Positions 8,062 to 18,257 are shown, numbered from the stretch's first letter. The stretch: DNA of 64,000 nucleotides from Brockia lithotrophica (GCF_003633725.1 NZ_RBIJ01000002.1:68598-132597); one strand, 5' to 3'. Made by a program: numbers and translations. Notes: generated by a model not told the origin, from the sequence alone.

Positions 8062-9214
8062 TTACGCCTCTCCGCCTTCGGGAGTCCCGCCCGACGCGCT
8101 GGCCGGCTGGCCTCCCAACGCCTCCTGGCGGAGGTAGGCGTCGATGAAGGCGTCGATCGCGCCGTCCATTACGGCCTCCACGTCCGTGGACTCGACGCCC
8201 GTTCGGTGGTCTTTCACGAGGCGGTACGGCTGGAAAACGTAGGAGCGGATCTGGCTCCCCCAGGCGATCTCCTTCTGCTCTCCTTGGAGGCGCCGGAGCT
8301 CTTCCTCCCGTTTTTGCAGTTCGAGCTCGTACAGGCGCGCGCGCAAGATCTTCATCGCCCGCTCGCGGTTTTGAATCTGCGAGCGCTCCGTCTGTACACT
8401 CACGACGATCCCCGTGGGGATGTGCGTGATCCGCACGGCGGAGTCCGTCATGTTCACGTACTGTCCACCTGCTCCGCTCGCGCGAAACGTCTCGATGCGC
8501 AGGTCTTCGGGGCGGATGTGTACCTCCACATCCTCCTCGATCTCGGGGAGGACGTTCACAGAGGCGAACGACGTGTGCCGCCGTCCGGAAGCGTCAAACG
8601 GAGATATGCGCACGAGGCGATGCACACCGCGCTCGGAGCGAAGGCGGCCATAGGCGTATCGTCCCTTCACGAGAAACGTGACGCTCTTGATTCCCGCCTC
8701 GTCTCCCGGAAGGAGGTCGAGGACTTCCACGCCGTACCCGTGGTCCTCGGCCCAGCGGGTGTACATCCGGTAGAGCATCTCCGCCCAATCCTGCGCCTCG
8801 GTGCCGCCGGCTCCGGGGTGGATTTCCACGATCGCGTTGCGCGCGTCGTACGGCCCGGAGAGGAGGAGACGAAGTTCGAAGCGCTCGAGCGCCTCCTCGA
8901 GGGAGCGAACGGTCCGTTCGAACTCCGCAGCGAGCTCCGGATCTTCCTCTTCCCTTAGGAGCTCGAGCAGGGTCTCCGCGTCTTCCAACTTCCGCCCCAA
9001 CTCGTCCACCGTCTCTAACGTCTCCCGGAGATCCCCCAGCTCGGAAAGAAGGCGCTGCGCCCGGGCGGGATCCTCCCAGAGGTCGGGGCGCGACGCCTCG
9101 GCCTCCAATTCGGCGAGCAACTTTCGTTTCCCGGTGTGGTCAAAGAGACCTCCGGATTGCCTCGATCCGCTCGGCGGCGGATTCGAGGATTTGGCGCGCG
9201 GTAAACAGGTCCAC
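8062..9214 (-). CDS. prfB: Peptide chain release factor 2, with programmed +1 frameshift
   Basis: RF2 recognises UGA and UAA stop codons and triggers hydrolysis of peptidyl-tRNA. The coding sequence is in two frames: 24 codons from GTG 9214 to a UGA at 9140-9142, then a +1 shift into the long frame ending at 8062, giving about 383 residues. The peptidyl-tRNA hydrolysis motif GAGGQ ([13 protein letters not shown]) and the RF2 anticodon-like motif SPFD ([13 protein letters not shown]) are intact. GTG 9214 is chosen because GGAGG lies 9 nt upstream. The C terminus carries about 15 extra Gly/Ala/Glu-rich residues. It lies between secA and tkt, as in Bacillus for the secA side. Confidence 0.96.
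9139..9153 (-). promoter_or_regulatory. prfB recoding site
   Basis: The minus strand reads GGAGGTCTCTTTGAC: a Shine-Dalgarno-like GGAGG three nucleotides before the slippery CTT, then in-frame TGA C. This is the classic RF2 autoregulatory site: when RF2 is scarce, the ribosome slips +1 at CUU and reads GAC. Confidence 0.95.
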
Positions 9215-9236
9215 GTCCTTCACCCTCCAACACATC

Positions 9237-9264
9237 ATTGTACAACAAGGTCGGCAATTGGCAA
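9237..9264 (-). promoter_or_regulatory. Sigma-A-like promoter for prfB
   Basis: Minus-strand TTGCCA (9259-9264), 16 bp, TACAAT (9237-9242), about 20 bp before the prfB start. It lies between the secA stop and prfB, so prfB is not solely dependent on secA transcription. Confidence 0.65.
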
Positions 9265-9317
9265 GGGGATGGACGATTCTGGCTTGCCGTACGAGAAAGG
9301 CGGCGCCCCGAAGACCT

Positions 9318-11918
<2,601 letters not shown>

Positions 11919-11954
11919 TTTTCATCCCTCCACGACGCCTGCGGCGCCGCGTTC

Positions 11955-11984
11955 ATTGTACCAAATCCCCCTTTCCTCCTACAA
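11955..11984 (-). promoter_or_regulatory. Sigma-A-like promoter for secA
   Basis: Minus-strand TTGTAG (11979-11984), 18 bp, TACAAT (11955-11960), about 37 bp upstream of the secA ATG. Confidence 0.55.
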
Positions 11985-12020
11985 TGCAAAGACAACCGGG
12001 CGGGGAACTCCCCCGCCCGG
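11985..12020 (-). terminator. Intrinsic terminator after hpf
   Basis: A 10-bp G+C stem (CCCCGCCCGG with its complement, 11996-12020) followed on the minus strand by the T-rich tail TTGTCTTTG, 25 bp past the hpf stop. The tail overlaps the secA -35 region. Confidence 0.75.
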
Positions 12021-12045
12021 CTGAATGCCCGCGCGTCGAGGCTCC

Positions 12046-12606
12046 TTACTCGGTGGCGGAGGTAGGTTCGATGAGGCCGTACGTCCCATCCTTCCGCCGG
12101 TACACGACGTGCACCTCTTCCGTCTCGGCGTCGCGGTATACGTAAAAGTCGTGCCCGAGGAGGTTCATCTGAAGGATGGCCTCCTCCGCCGTCATGGGCT
12201 TCAAGGGAACGCGCTTCCGGCGGGCGATGCCCACCTCTTCTTCCTTTTCGCCTTCCCCTACCTCCGCTTCCGCTTCCGAAACGGTTTCCACGAGGATCGC
12301 ACCTTGTTCCCGCGCCTTGCGGTTGATGCGCGTCTTGTACTTGTGGATCTGCCGCACGAGCTTGTCGACCACGTTGTCCAAGGCGGCGTACACGTCGTGG
12401 GTCTTGTCCTCCGCGCGGAGGATGAGCGAGTTCAAGGGGATAGTCACCTCGGCGCGCTGCCCGTCGCGGTACACCTTGAGGTTTACGTAGGCCGTAACCT
12501 CGTCGATATTGTGAAAGTACTTTTCGATCTTCTTCAATCGTTTCTCCGCGTAGTCCCGAATGGCTGGGGTGACCTCGACGTTTTCTCCCCGTACGACCGT
12601 GCGCAT
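12046..12606 (-). CDS. hpf: Ribosome hibernation promoting factor, long form
   Basis: Binds the 30S subunit and joins two ribosomes into inactive 100S dimers under stress or stationary phase. The 186 residues comprise the N-terminal HPF/RaiA domain (1-100, MRTVVRGENVEVTPAIRDYAEKR), an acidic linker (about 105-130) and the C-terminal dimerisation domain (about 130-186, MTAEEAILQMNLLGHDFYVYRD). This two-domain form is typical of Firmicutes YvyD. ATG 12606 was chosen because AAGGAGGG precedes it; an earlier in-frame start would lie in the promoter region. Placement upstream of secA matches Bacillus. Confidence 0.95.
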   Translation of the reverse strand: MRTVVRGENVEVTPAIRDYAEKRLKKIEKYFHNIDEVTAYVNLKVYRDGQRAEVTIPLNSLILRAEDKTHDVYAALDNVVDKLVRQIHKYKTRINRKAREQGAILVETVSEAEAEVGEGEKEEEVGIARRKRVPLKPMTAEEAILQMNLLGHDFYVYRDAETEEVHVVYRRKDGTYGLIEPTSATE

Positions 12607-12630
12607 GCCGTTCCCTCCTTCTGGCATAAC

Positions 12631-12642
12631 CCTCTCGAGAGG
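12631..12642. promoter_or_regulatory. 12-bp perfect palindrome in the hpf leader
   Basis: CCTCTCGAGAGG lies between the hpf promoter and its ribosome-binding site. It could be an operator or form a small hairpin near the start of the mRNA; no known regulator is recognised. Confidence 0.4.
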
Positions 12643-12649
12643 TAATCTC

Positions 12650-12677
12650 ACTATACCACAAGACATCTCCCGCCCAA
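12650..12677 (-). promoter_or_regulatory. Promoter for hpf
   Basis: Minus-strand TTGGGC (12672-12677), 16 bp, TATAGT (12650-12655), about 44 bp before the hpf ATG. A sigma-B or sigma-H site, as in B. subtilis, was not clearly visible. Confidence 0.5.
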
Positions 12678-12681
12678 AAGG

Positions 12682-12707
12682 AAAACCCTCCGCCGTGGCG
12701 GAGGGTT
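12682..12707 (-). terminator. Intrinsic terminator after cold-shock gene
   Basis: Stem ACCCTCCGCC / GCGGAGGGT with a short loop, then TTTTCCTTTTGG on the minus strand. It ends the csp transcript just upstream of the hpf promoter. Confidence 0.85.
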
Positions 12708-12732
12708 CATTTCCCCGGAAAGTCGTTTCGCC

Positions 12733-12939
12733 TTACCGCGAAACCTTCGTCACATTCGCCGCCTGCGGGCCGCGGGCGCCTTGCACGATGTCGAAGGTCA
12801 CGAGCTGACCTTCCTCGAGCGTGCGGTACCCTTCCCCGTTGATGGCCGTGTAGTGGACGAAGACGTCCTCTCCGTCTTCGCGCTCGATGAACCCGTACCC
12901 CTTCGCGGCGTTAAACCACTTCACACGTCCTTGGTACAC
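12733..12939 (-). CDS. csp: Cold-shock protein (CspB-like)
   Basis: Single cold-shock domain of about 68 residues that binds single-stranded nucleic acid and melts RNA structure. RNP1 (KGYGFIE) and RNP2 (VFVHY) motifs are intact, and the C terminus [10 protein letters not shown] is typical. Two starts are possible: TTG 12945, with only 4 nt to the AGAAGGGA ribosome-binding site, or GTG 12939, with better spacing; the latter also gives a more usual N terminus (YQGRVKWFN). It is monocistronic, with its own promoter, a hairpin leader and a terminator. Confidence 0.93.
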   Translation of the reverse strand: MYQGRVKWFNAAKGYGFIEREDGEDVFVHYTAINGEGYRTLEEGQLVTFDIVQGARGPQAANVTKVSR

Positions 12940-12968
12940 GTACAAACATCCCTTCTACCCTGGAAATT

Positions 12969-12993
12969 CATAAGCCCGCCCCGCAGGCTTATG
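12969..12993 (-). promoter_or_regulatory. Hairpin at 5' end of csp mRNA
   Basis: An 8-bp perfect stem, CATAAGCC / GGCTTATG with a 9-nt loop, sits immediately downstream of the csp promoter, so it would form at the very 5' end of the mRNA. Cold-shock mRNAs often carry structured leaders that act in temperature response; that role here is inference. Confidence 0.55.
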
Positions 12994-12998
12994 GGCTA

Positions 12999-13027
12999 AG
13001 TGTAGCATACGCCGCTTCTCGCCACAA
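12999..13027 (-). promoter_or_regulatory. Sigma-A promoter for csp
   Basis: Minus-strand TTGTGG (13022-13027), 17 bp, TACACT (12999-13004), about 60 bp upstream of the csp start codon. Confidence 0.65.
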
Positions 13028-13079
13028 GTATACACGCGCCCTTCCGGCAAAAATTTTATGCGGGGTACCAAGAGGTTCC

Positions 13080-13601
13080 CTACAGAAGGAGGTCGAAAAG
13101 CAAGCCCTCGAGTTCGCCCACCAGGGAGAGCAGGCGCCTCAGGTCCTCCTCTTCGACCTCCCACCGCGCCAACGCGGCGTACACCTCCTCGGCGCGGCGC
13201 AGGATGCGCACCTTGAGCCACCCCGCGCGCCCGGGGTATACGCCTTCGTCGACCTCCAGCGCCGACGCCGCCCGGGCGAGGAAGCGGCGAACGCGCTCCC
13301 GATAGCGGCGCACGGCCTGCGGATCGGGGGACCGGCGCAGGAGGTGCCCCGCCCGCCGTACTTCCTCGTACTCTTCCCAAAGCTGCGCCGGAGCGCTTTC
13401 GGTCCCGCATACGGGGGCCTCCGGTGCGCGCGCCTCGATTGGGGAGGTCGCACCGCCGCCTTTGCCCCTTTCGGGCGAATCGGCGGCAACGACCTCCGCA
13501 AAGAGGTCGAAGAAGGTCCCCCCGAGTTCTTCCGCATGGGGTCGTAAACGTCGATCGGGCGTCCGCCCCACCGTCCGGCGTTCCACCGGCCGCGTCTCCA
13601 C
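13080..13601 (-). CDS. yaaR: YaaR family (DUF327) protein
   Basis: A 173-residue protein with a disordered, charged N-terminal 75 residues and a helical C-terminal domain (about 75-173) resembling B. subtilis YaaR: the pattern RRYRERVRRFLARAAS followed by LKVRILRRAEEVYAAL and the closing GELEGLLFDLLL. Function is unknown; in several Firmicutes DUF327 genes sit near flagellar genes. GTG 13601 is preceded by GGGGTGA. It lies 13 bp after the fliT-like stop and is the last gene of the flagellar run before csp. Confidence 0.65.
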   Translation of the reverse strand: METRPVERRTVGRTPDRRLRPHAEELGGTFFDLFAEVVAADSPERGKGGGATSPIEARAPEAPVCGTESAPAQLWEEYEEVRRAGHLLRRSPDPQAVRRYRERVRRFLARAASALEVDEGVYPGRAGWLKVRILRRAEEVYAALARWEVEEEDLRRLLSLVGELEGLLFDLLL

Positions 13602-13614
13602 GCTCTCACCCCGT

Positions 13615-13998
13615 TCATCCTCTGCGGTCTACGAGGCCTCCCGAAAACGGTCCTCCTTCTTCTCGGGACTCTGCGGCGTAGCTTTGCTCCGCGCGCATGA
13701 GGGTTCGCACGTCCTCCAGCGCGGAAAAAAGCGCGCGCCTTCGCTCCTCAAGTGCGTTTCGAAGCGCCTCTTCTTCTGCGAGAAGTCGTTCCTGAAGAGA
13801 AAGAGAAACCGCAGGGGATTCGGCCAACGCCCGGGAAAGGGCTTCCCCGTACGCGGAGATCCATCGGTCGCGGGCATCCAAGGCCGCAAGAACCCGCGAA
13901 ATGTCGTCTTGCTCCAGCGACTCCCGCACGTCCTCCGTAAGCTTTCGCCAGGTGGCGAGGATCGCCTCCGGATCCGTCGAACCCTCCGGTCGTCGCAT
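13615..13998 (-). CDS. fliT: Flagellar protein FliT-like (putative export chaperone)
   Basis: A small (127 residue) all-helical protein located directly after fliS, the position of fliT in Bacillus. FliT binds the filament cap protein FliD before export. Sequence conservation of FliT is weak, so the call relies on position, size and the helical, Glu/Arg-rich composition (RKLTEDVRESLEQDD ... LEERRRALFSALEDVR). ATG 13998 has GAGGAGG 7 nt upstream, placed right after the fliS stop, showing translational coupling. Confidence 0.65.
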   Translation of the reverse strand: MRRPEGSTDPEAILATWRKLTEDVRESLEQDDISRVLAALDARDRWISAYGEALSRALAESPAVSLSLQERLLAEEEALRNALEERRRALFSALEDVRTLMRAEQSYAAESREEGGPFSGGLVDRRG

Positions 13999-14010
13999 CC
14001 GCACACCTCC

Positions 14011-14433
14011 TCAGACGCTCCGCTCAGCTGCAGCCCCCTGGGCGGAACGGGCCCGACGCACGGCTTCCCTCCACGTAGCGGCCATTTCCTCGAAAAACTC
14101 CACCGCCTCGCGCACGCGGACGGGGTCTTTGCGGACGTTGGCCGCGACGAGATGGTCCTTGTAGAAGCGGTACAGAGCGGCGAGTTCGCGGCCGAGAGGG
14201 AGATCTTCTCGTAGCCCCGCCAAAAGCGAGTCGAGGACGTCCTGCATCTTTACGATGCGCAGGTGCGCCTCTTCGAAATTCCGACGTTCGAGCGCGGCAA
14301 TCGCGCGCCTCCCGTGTCTCGCCCCCGCTTCGTAGAGGAGGAGGACGAGTTCCTCTGGCGGAGCGCTGTAGACGCGCTGTACCTCGTACGCCTGCGCCGC
14401 TGCCCGAGGGTATTCTGGTTCTCCGACGGCCAT
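14011..14433 (-). CDS. fliS: Flagellar export chaperone FliS
   Basis: Binds the C-terminal helix of flagellin in the cytoplasm, prevents early polymerisation and, in Bacillus, helps the FliW/CsrA switch sense flagellin secretion. The 140 residues show the FliS core: AYEVQRVYSAPPEELVLLLYEAG, RIVKMQDVLDSLLAGL, LAALYRFYKDHLVAANVRKD. It sits between fliD and fliT in the standard order. Length is slightly above the usual 125-133 because of a charged C-terminal tail. Confidence 0.95.
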   Translation of the reverse strand: MAVGEPEYPRAAAQAYEVQRVYSAPPEELVLLLYEAGARHGRRAIAALERRNFEEAHLRIVKMQDVLDSLLAGLREDLPLGRELAALYRFYKDHLVAANVRKDPVRVREAVEFFEEMAATWREAVRRARSAQGAAAERSV

Positions 14434-14470
14434 CGCTCTTCCCCTCCCACTGACCCGAGCTTTCCCCCGC

Positions 14471-16048
14471 CTACGGTCCCTTCCCCAAAAAGAGCGAGGA
14501 GAGCCAAGCGGTCTGGGCGTTGGCGCGGGCCACGGCCTGTTCTAAGAGCGTAAACTGGCGGACGTAGCGTTCTTCCAAGGACCGCACGTGCCGGGCCTTA
14601 GCCTGAATGCGTTCGTTAAGGTCTTGGAGCGCGCGTCCGAGCTCTCCTCCGCGAGGTTCGTAAAAGAGGCCAAATCCCCCGCCCGCCCGTCGCGTAAGAT
14701 CGCTCATCGCCCCGTACACGTCCCGGTACAAATCGGACAAGATACCCGGATGCGAAACCTCCGTCCCATCGGGGAGTTTCTCCGTGTACCCGGCGAGAAG
14801 GCGAACGACTCCGTCCGCGTCCCGGGCAAAGGCCTCGCGGAAGGCCGCCTCGTCGAAGTGGAGAATTCCCCTCTCCTGCCACGAACCCGTCGTGATTCCG
14901 ATCTGTGCGAGGCTCGTATAGGGACCTCCGGCGCGTTGCTCCGCCAGGCGCGCGCGGAGTTTCCCCAAGAGACTCTGCAGTTGAAAATCGCGGGCGAGAA
15001 GGCCGCTCTTCGCCTTCGCGTTGCGCTCGCTCGCCTCCGCTTCGCCGAGTTCCTTGGCCTCCTCGGCGAGGACGGGACGGACGTCGCGGTAGACGGGTTC
15101 ACTCAGACGCTGCTGCACTTCGGCGAGGAGCTTGTTGTAGGTGTCCACGAACCCGCGCATGCGTTCCACGACCGCGTCGACGTCAAGAGAACTCCTTACG
15201 GTCACGGGCGTCGCACCGGATGGCTGAAGCAAGGTAAGCCGGTACCCGAAGATTTCTAAGGAGTTCGTCGCCGAGGTCACCGCCAAAGTCCCGGTGGACG
15301 TGCGAACGGTGACCTGAGCGTCTTCCCCGGAAGCGCGCACGAACGCTTCCCCCGTCGCAGGATCCCGGTTCGGGGGAAATCCCAGAAGTTCGAGCAAAGA
15401 GGGGTTCCCTGCCGCGGCTTCGCGGAGGGAAAAGGCCGCCGAAGCCCCCGTCGCAGAAGTGGCGAGGGAGAGGCGCCCGGTCCCTTCGTCGTACCGCGCC
15501 ACGAGCCCCGCACCGCGGAGTTTTCCTTCTAAATCGGCCAAGGTGTCCGTGGGCAAGACGTCTACGCTTTTCCCCTGGGAGGTGGGGCCGGAAATCTCCA
15601 CGGTCCACGTCACCGGGGAAAGAAGGCCGAGGGTTTCGAGGGTCGCGTTTCGCGCCGGCGGAGAACCGTTCACCCGCACGGAGTCGCCGACGAGTGCCGC
15701 CGGCGAGGCGAGGCGGTCTACGGAAATTTCGACGGTAGGCGCCGCCCCTCCCAAACTCTCCGCCCGCAGAACTTCGGGACGGCTCACGTCTACGCGTTGG
15801 GTGCGGTAGAAGCTCTGCAGACGAAGCGGTTCCAAGGCGCGGTATACGTCGTAGAAAAACCGGTTTACCGCCTGCACCGCGTCCCGCTTCCAGGTGAGGA
15901 GGAGCTTCTGGCGCTCGAGATTCCGGAGCGGCTCCTCCGCCGCGCGGACGAGCTTCTGCACCATCCCCTCGACGTCGAGGCCGGAGACGAGCCCGAGCAT
16001 GCGGGGTGGGGCGTCACCTCCCCGAGCGCCCCCCGTGGGAAAGACCAT
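14471..16048 (-). CDS. fliD: Flagellar hook-associated protein 2 (filament cap) FliD
   Basis: Caps the growing filament and promotes flagellin insertion outside the cell. The 525-residue protein has the FliD N-terminal domain (about 20-120, VSGLDVEGMVQKLV, then VNRFFYDVYRALEPLRLQSF), a variable middle, and the C-terminal FliD domain ending in the long helical segment LEERYVRQFTLLEQAVARAN. ATG 16048 was chosen because AAGGAGGAGAG precedes it; an in-frame upstream extension would overlap flaG. Order flaG-fliD-fliS-fliT matches B. subtilis. Confidence 0.95.
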   Translation of the reverse strand: MVFPTGGARGGDAPPRMLGLVSGLDVEGMVQKLVRAAEEPLRNLERQKLLLTWKRDAVQAVNRFFYDVYRALEPLRLQSFYRTQRVDVSRPEVLRAESLGGAAPTVEISVDRLASPAALVGDSVRVNGSPPARNATLETLGLLSPVTWTVEISGPTSQGKSVDVLPTDTLADLEGKLRGAGLVARYDEGTGRLSLATSATGASAAFSLREAAAGNPSLLELLGFPPNRDPATGEAFVRASGEDAQVTVRTSTGTLAVTSATNSLEIFGYRLTLLQPSGATPVTVRSSLDVDAVVERMRGFVDTYNKLLAEVQQRLSEPVYRDVRPVLAEEAKELGEAEASERNAKAKSGLLARDFQLQSLLGKLRARLAEQRAGGPYTSLAQIGITTGSWQERGILHFDEAAFREAFARDADGVVRLLAGYTEKLPDGTEVSHPGILSDLYRDVYGAMSDLTRRAGGGFGLFYEPRGGELGRALQDLNERIQAKARHVRSLEERYVRQFTLLEQAVARANAQTAWLSSLFLGKGP

Positions 16049-16062
16049 CCGTCTCTCCTCCT

Positions 16063-16473
16063 TCACACGCGCGCGTCTACGAGAAGTCCGAGATGTTCGA
16101 GCATGTGGGCTACGAGATCGAGCCACTTCTTCGGGGGAATCTCACGAATGACCTCGTTCGTCGCGTCGTCGACCACGCGCACGTAGTACTCCCGAAGTTC
16201 CTCGTGCCAGACGAAGCGCAAGTGCGTCCGTCGGGTCTCAAAGGTATGCCCCTCGCTTTGCCCCCACAGATGGACGCGGCGGAGGATGCGCCCGTCTTCT
16301 CCGGGTTTTGACTTCCCGTCGTCTTCCGCCCCGAGGATCTTTTGGCCCGGGCGGGTAAGGGCGACCGCCTGCGCCCTTCGCCCTTCCGGGACGCGGGCAA
16401 ACGAAAGAGGAAGGGGGGGAGTGCGCGCAAGGGATGTTGCGCCTTGTACGTCCACCACGTCGAACACCCCCAT
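16063..16473 (-). CDS. flaG: FlaG family flagellar protein
   Basis: A 136-residue protein whose C-terminal 75 residues form the FlaG domain: LRFVWHEELREYYVRVVDDATNEVIREIPPKKWLD is close to the Bacillus YvyC pattern. FlaG influences filament length in some species; its mechanism is unknown. The N-terminal 60 residues are low-complexity. It lies directly ahead of fliD with a 14-bp gap. The ribosome-binding site is poor and the start could instead be the GTG two codons downstream. Confidence 0.88.
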   Translation of the reverse strand: MGVFDVVDVQGATSLARTPPLPLSFARVPEGRRAQAVALTRPGQKILGAEDDGKSKPGEDGRILRRVHLWGQSEGHTFETRRTHLRFVWHEELREYYVRVVDDATNEVIREIPPKKWLDLVAHMLEHLGLLVDARV

Positions 16474-16565
16474 TCCGAGGGACCCCGATAGTGTCGTCCT
16501 TCGTCACACAGGAGAGGCGAAAACGCGCACGTGTGTTTCGGGGGAAAAGAGCACCTTTCTCTAGG

Positions 16566-16588
16566 AAAAAGGGGGGCCGGAGCCCCCC
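16566..16588 (-). terminator. Intrinsic terminator after hag
   Basis: Stem GGGGGGCTCCGGCCCCCC followed on the minus strand by TTTTT, 28 bp past the flagellin stop codon; it separates hag from flaG-fliD. Confidence 0.9.
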
Positions 16589-16616
16589 AAATCGAAAGCG
16601 GAAGGTAGCGCGGCGA

Positions 16617-17459
16617 TTAGCGAAGGAGCTGGAGGACCGCCTGCGGGAACTGGTTCGCCTGGGCGAGCATCGCCTGAGCGGCCTGGGAGAGGATCGTGTT
16701 CTTCGTGAACTCCATCATCTCCTTGGCCATGTCCACATCGCGGATCCGCGATTCGGCGGCCGTGAGGTTTTCCACCGCCGTGCCCAAGTTGTTGATCGTG
16801 TGTTCGAGGCGGTTTTGCACGGCACCGAGCTTGGAACGTTCCGCAGAAACCGTGTCGATGGCCGTTTGGATCGTCGTGATCGCCGCGTTTGCGCCGGCCT
16901 GCGTCGTGATGTCCACGGAGTAGGTCGTCGTTCCGGTGGTGGCGTTCACCGTCCCGAGGCCAAGGCCGACCGTGGACATGTCGCTGATCTTGAGTTCGAT
17001 GTTTTGGTTTTCGTTGGCCCCGATCTGGAACTTACCTTGGAAGGTGCCGTCGAGGAGCTTCTTCGTGTTGAATTCCGTGTTTTTCGCAATACGGTCGATT
17101 TCCTGGAGGAGCTGCTGCAGCTCGTTGTTCAGGGCGTTCCGGTCGGCGTCCGTGTTCGTGTCGTTTGCCGCCTGGACGGCGAGTTCGCGCATGCGCTGGA
17201 GAATGGCGTGCGTCTCGTTCAGCGCACCTTCTGCCGTCTGGATGAGAGAGATCCCGTCCTGGGCGTTCTTGACCGCCATGTTGAGCCCGCGAATCTGCCC
17301 CCGCATCTTCTCCGAAATCGCGAGGCCGGCGGCGTCGTCGCCCGCGCGGTTGATCCGAAGCCCCGAAGACAGCTTCTCGAGCGACTTGGAGACGGCTTCG
17401 TTGTTCGCCATGTACATCCGGTGGGCGTTGATCGCGGGAATGTTGTGGTAGATGCGCAT
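16617..17459 (-). CDS. hag: Flagellin
   Basis: Filament subunit of 280 residues, exported through the flagellar type III system. It has the conserved N-terminal D0/D1 (LSSGLRINRAGDDAAGLAISEKMR near 30-55, ELAVQAANDTN) and C-terminal D1/D0 (ENLTAAESRIRDVDMAKEMMEFTKNTILSQAAQAMLAQANQFPQAVLQLLR end), with only a short variable centre (about 140-200), so it lacks large surface domains. ATG 17459 follows GGAGGAGG. A sigma-D-type promoter and a CsrA-binding-type leader precede it, and a terminator follows, so it is its own unit, as in B. subtilis. Confidence 0.97.
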   Translation of the reverse strand: MRIYHNIPAINAHRMYMANNEAVSKSLEKLSSGLRINRAGDDAAGLAISEKMRGQIRGLNMAVKNAQDGISLIQTAEGALNETHAILQRMRELAVQAANDTNTDADRNALNNELQQLLQEIDRIAKNTEFNTKKLLDGTFQGKFQIGANENQNIELKISDMSTVGLGLGTVNATTGTTTYSVDITTQAGANAAITTIQTAIDTVSAERSKLGAVQNRLEHTINNLGTAVENLTAAESRIRDVDMAKEMMEFTKNTILSQAAQAMLAQANQFPQAVLQLLR

Positions 17460-17465
17460 CCTGCA

Positions 17466-17504
17466 TCCTCCTCCGTGAGGAATTATCCCCGCTTCCGTGC
17501 GGGG
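17466..17504 (-). promoter_or_regulatory. CsrA-binding-type leader of hag mRNA
   Basis: Two GGA sites lie in the short leader. One is in the loop of a 6-bp hairpin (CCCCGC / GCGGGG, loop ACGGAA, 17487-17504); the other is ACGGAGG overlapping the Shine-Dalgarno sequence (about 17466-17476). CsrA dimers bind paired GGA sites of this kind and block ribosome access in B. subtilis hag. csrA and fliW lie immediately upstream. Binding here is inferred. Confidence 0.7.
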
Positions 17505-17531
17505 GCAGGGTATTTCCCCTGCCACTACCGT

Positions 17532-17558
17532 GTATCGGACGTTCGCGCCATCCGTTTA
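17532..17558 (-). promoter_or_regulatory. Sigma-D (sigma-28) type promoter for hag
   Basis: Minus-strand TAAA (17555-17558), 15 bp, TCCGATAC (17532-17539), against the consensus TAAA-N15-GCCGATAT. The TAA of the csrA stop codon forms the first three bases of the -35 element. Confidence 0.8.
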
Positions 17559-17852
17559 GCCTTGCGGGGGAGGTTTTTTCTCCGCCTCCGGCGAAACGTC
17601 CGAGGGCGGCGCAGAAAACGGCAGAACCCTGGGTTCGCAGAAAAGACCGCGGAGCTCCGCCGGATCCGCGGTGGCCGCCCGGTTTTCTTCCGCCACAGCC
17701 TCGAGGAGCTCCTTGCGCCAAACAGGAACGTGGCGGGGGGCTCGGATCCCGAGGCGTACGGTGTCCCCTTCGACGCCCAAGACGACGACTTCCACGTCGT
17801 CGCCAAGGACGATCGCCTCACCGACCTTGCGCGCGAGGACGAGCACGGCCAT
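17556..17852 (-). CDS. csrA: Carbon storage regulator CsrA
   Basis: RNA-binding translational repressor; in Bacillus it represses hag and is antagonised by FliW. The core (residues 1-60) matches the family: MAVLVLARKVGEAIVLGDDV and VRLGIRAPRHVPVWRKELLE. At 98 residues it is longer than the usual 61-75, with a Pro/Ala-rich C-terminal tail. It overlaps fliW by 35 bp, so the pair is translationally coupled. The stop codon lies inside the hag promoter. Confidence 0.95.
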   Translation of the reverse strand: MAVLVLARKVGEAIVLGDDVEVVVLGVEGDTVRLGIRAPRHVPVWRKELLEAVAEENRAATADPAELRGLFCEPRVLPFSAPPSDVSPEAEKKPPPQG

Positions 17853-18255
17853 CCCCCTCTCGGAAGAGCGGGGCGCGCAGCGGGTATTCGCCCGATTCTT
17901 GGAGGATCTGGGCCGCCCGCCGCCGCCGCACGTCGAAGACGATCGGCGCGAGGAGGTTCACGGTGGACGCGGCGACGGAGTCGCGCACCGCGACGACGGC
18001 CAAGACGAGGACGTCTTCCGGTCGGGGAGGGTCGCCAAAGGCGTACGCCCAGGTTTCGGGGGAGACATGCAGGCGGTACGGATTTACGACCAACTCGGGC
18101 GCGACGAGGGGAAGGGCGATCCTCTCGTCTTCCTCGGCGACGAGGAGAAAAAAGGGCGCCTCCAAGAATTCGAGGCGCCAGCGGGTCGACCCGGGAAAAC
18201 CGGGGAGTCCGTGCGGAAATTCGTACGTTCCGAGCCACGCGTGCACGTTCGCCAC
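17818..18255 (-). CDS. fliW: Flagellar assembly factor FliW
   Basis: Binds flagellin or CsrA, forming the partner switch that links flagellin secretion to hag translation. The 145 residues show the FliW pattern: FPHGLPGFPGSTRWRLEFLE, FFLLVAEEDERIALPLVAP, and LAVVAVRDSVAASTVNLLAPIVFDVRRRRAAQILQESGEYPLRAPL. It directly follows flgL (2-bp gap) and overlaps csrA. The B. subtilis yviE gene usually between flgL and fliW is absent. Confidence 0.95.
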   Translation of the reverse strand: MANVHAWLGTYEFPHGLPGFPGSTRWRLEFLEAPFFLLVAEEDERIALPLVAPELVVNPYRLHVSPETWAYAFGDPPRPEDVLVLAVVAVRDSVAASTVNLLAPIVFDVRRRRAAQILQESGEYPLRAPLFREGDGRARPRAQGR

Positions 18256-18257
18256 CC

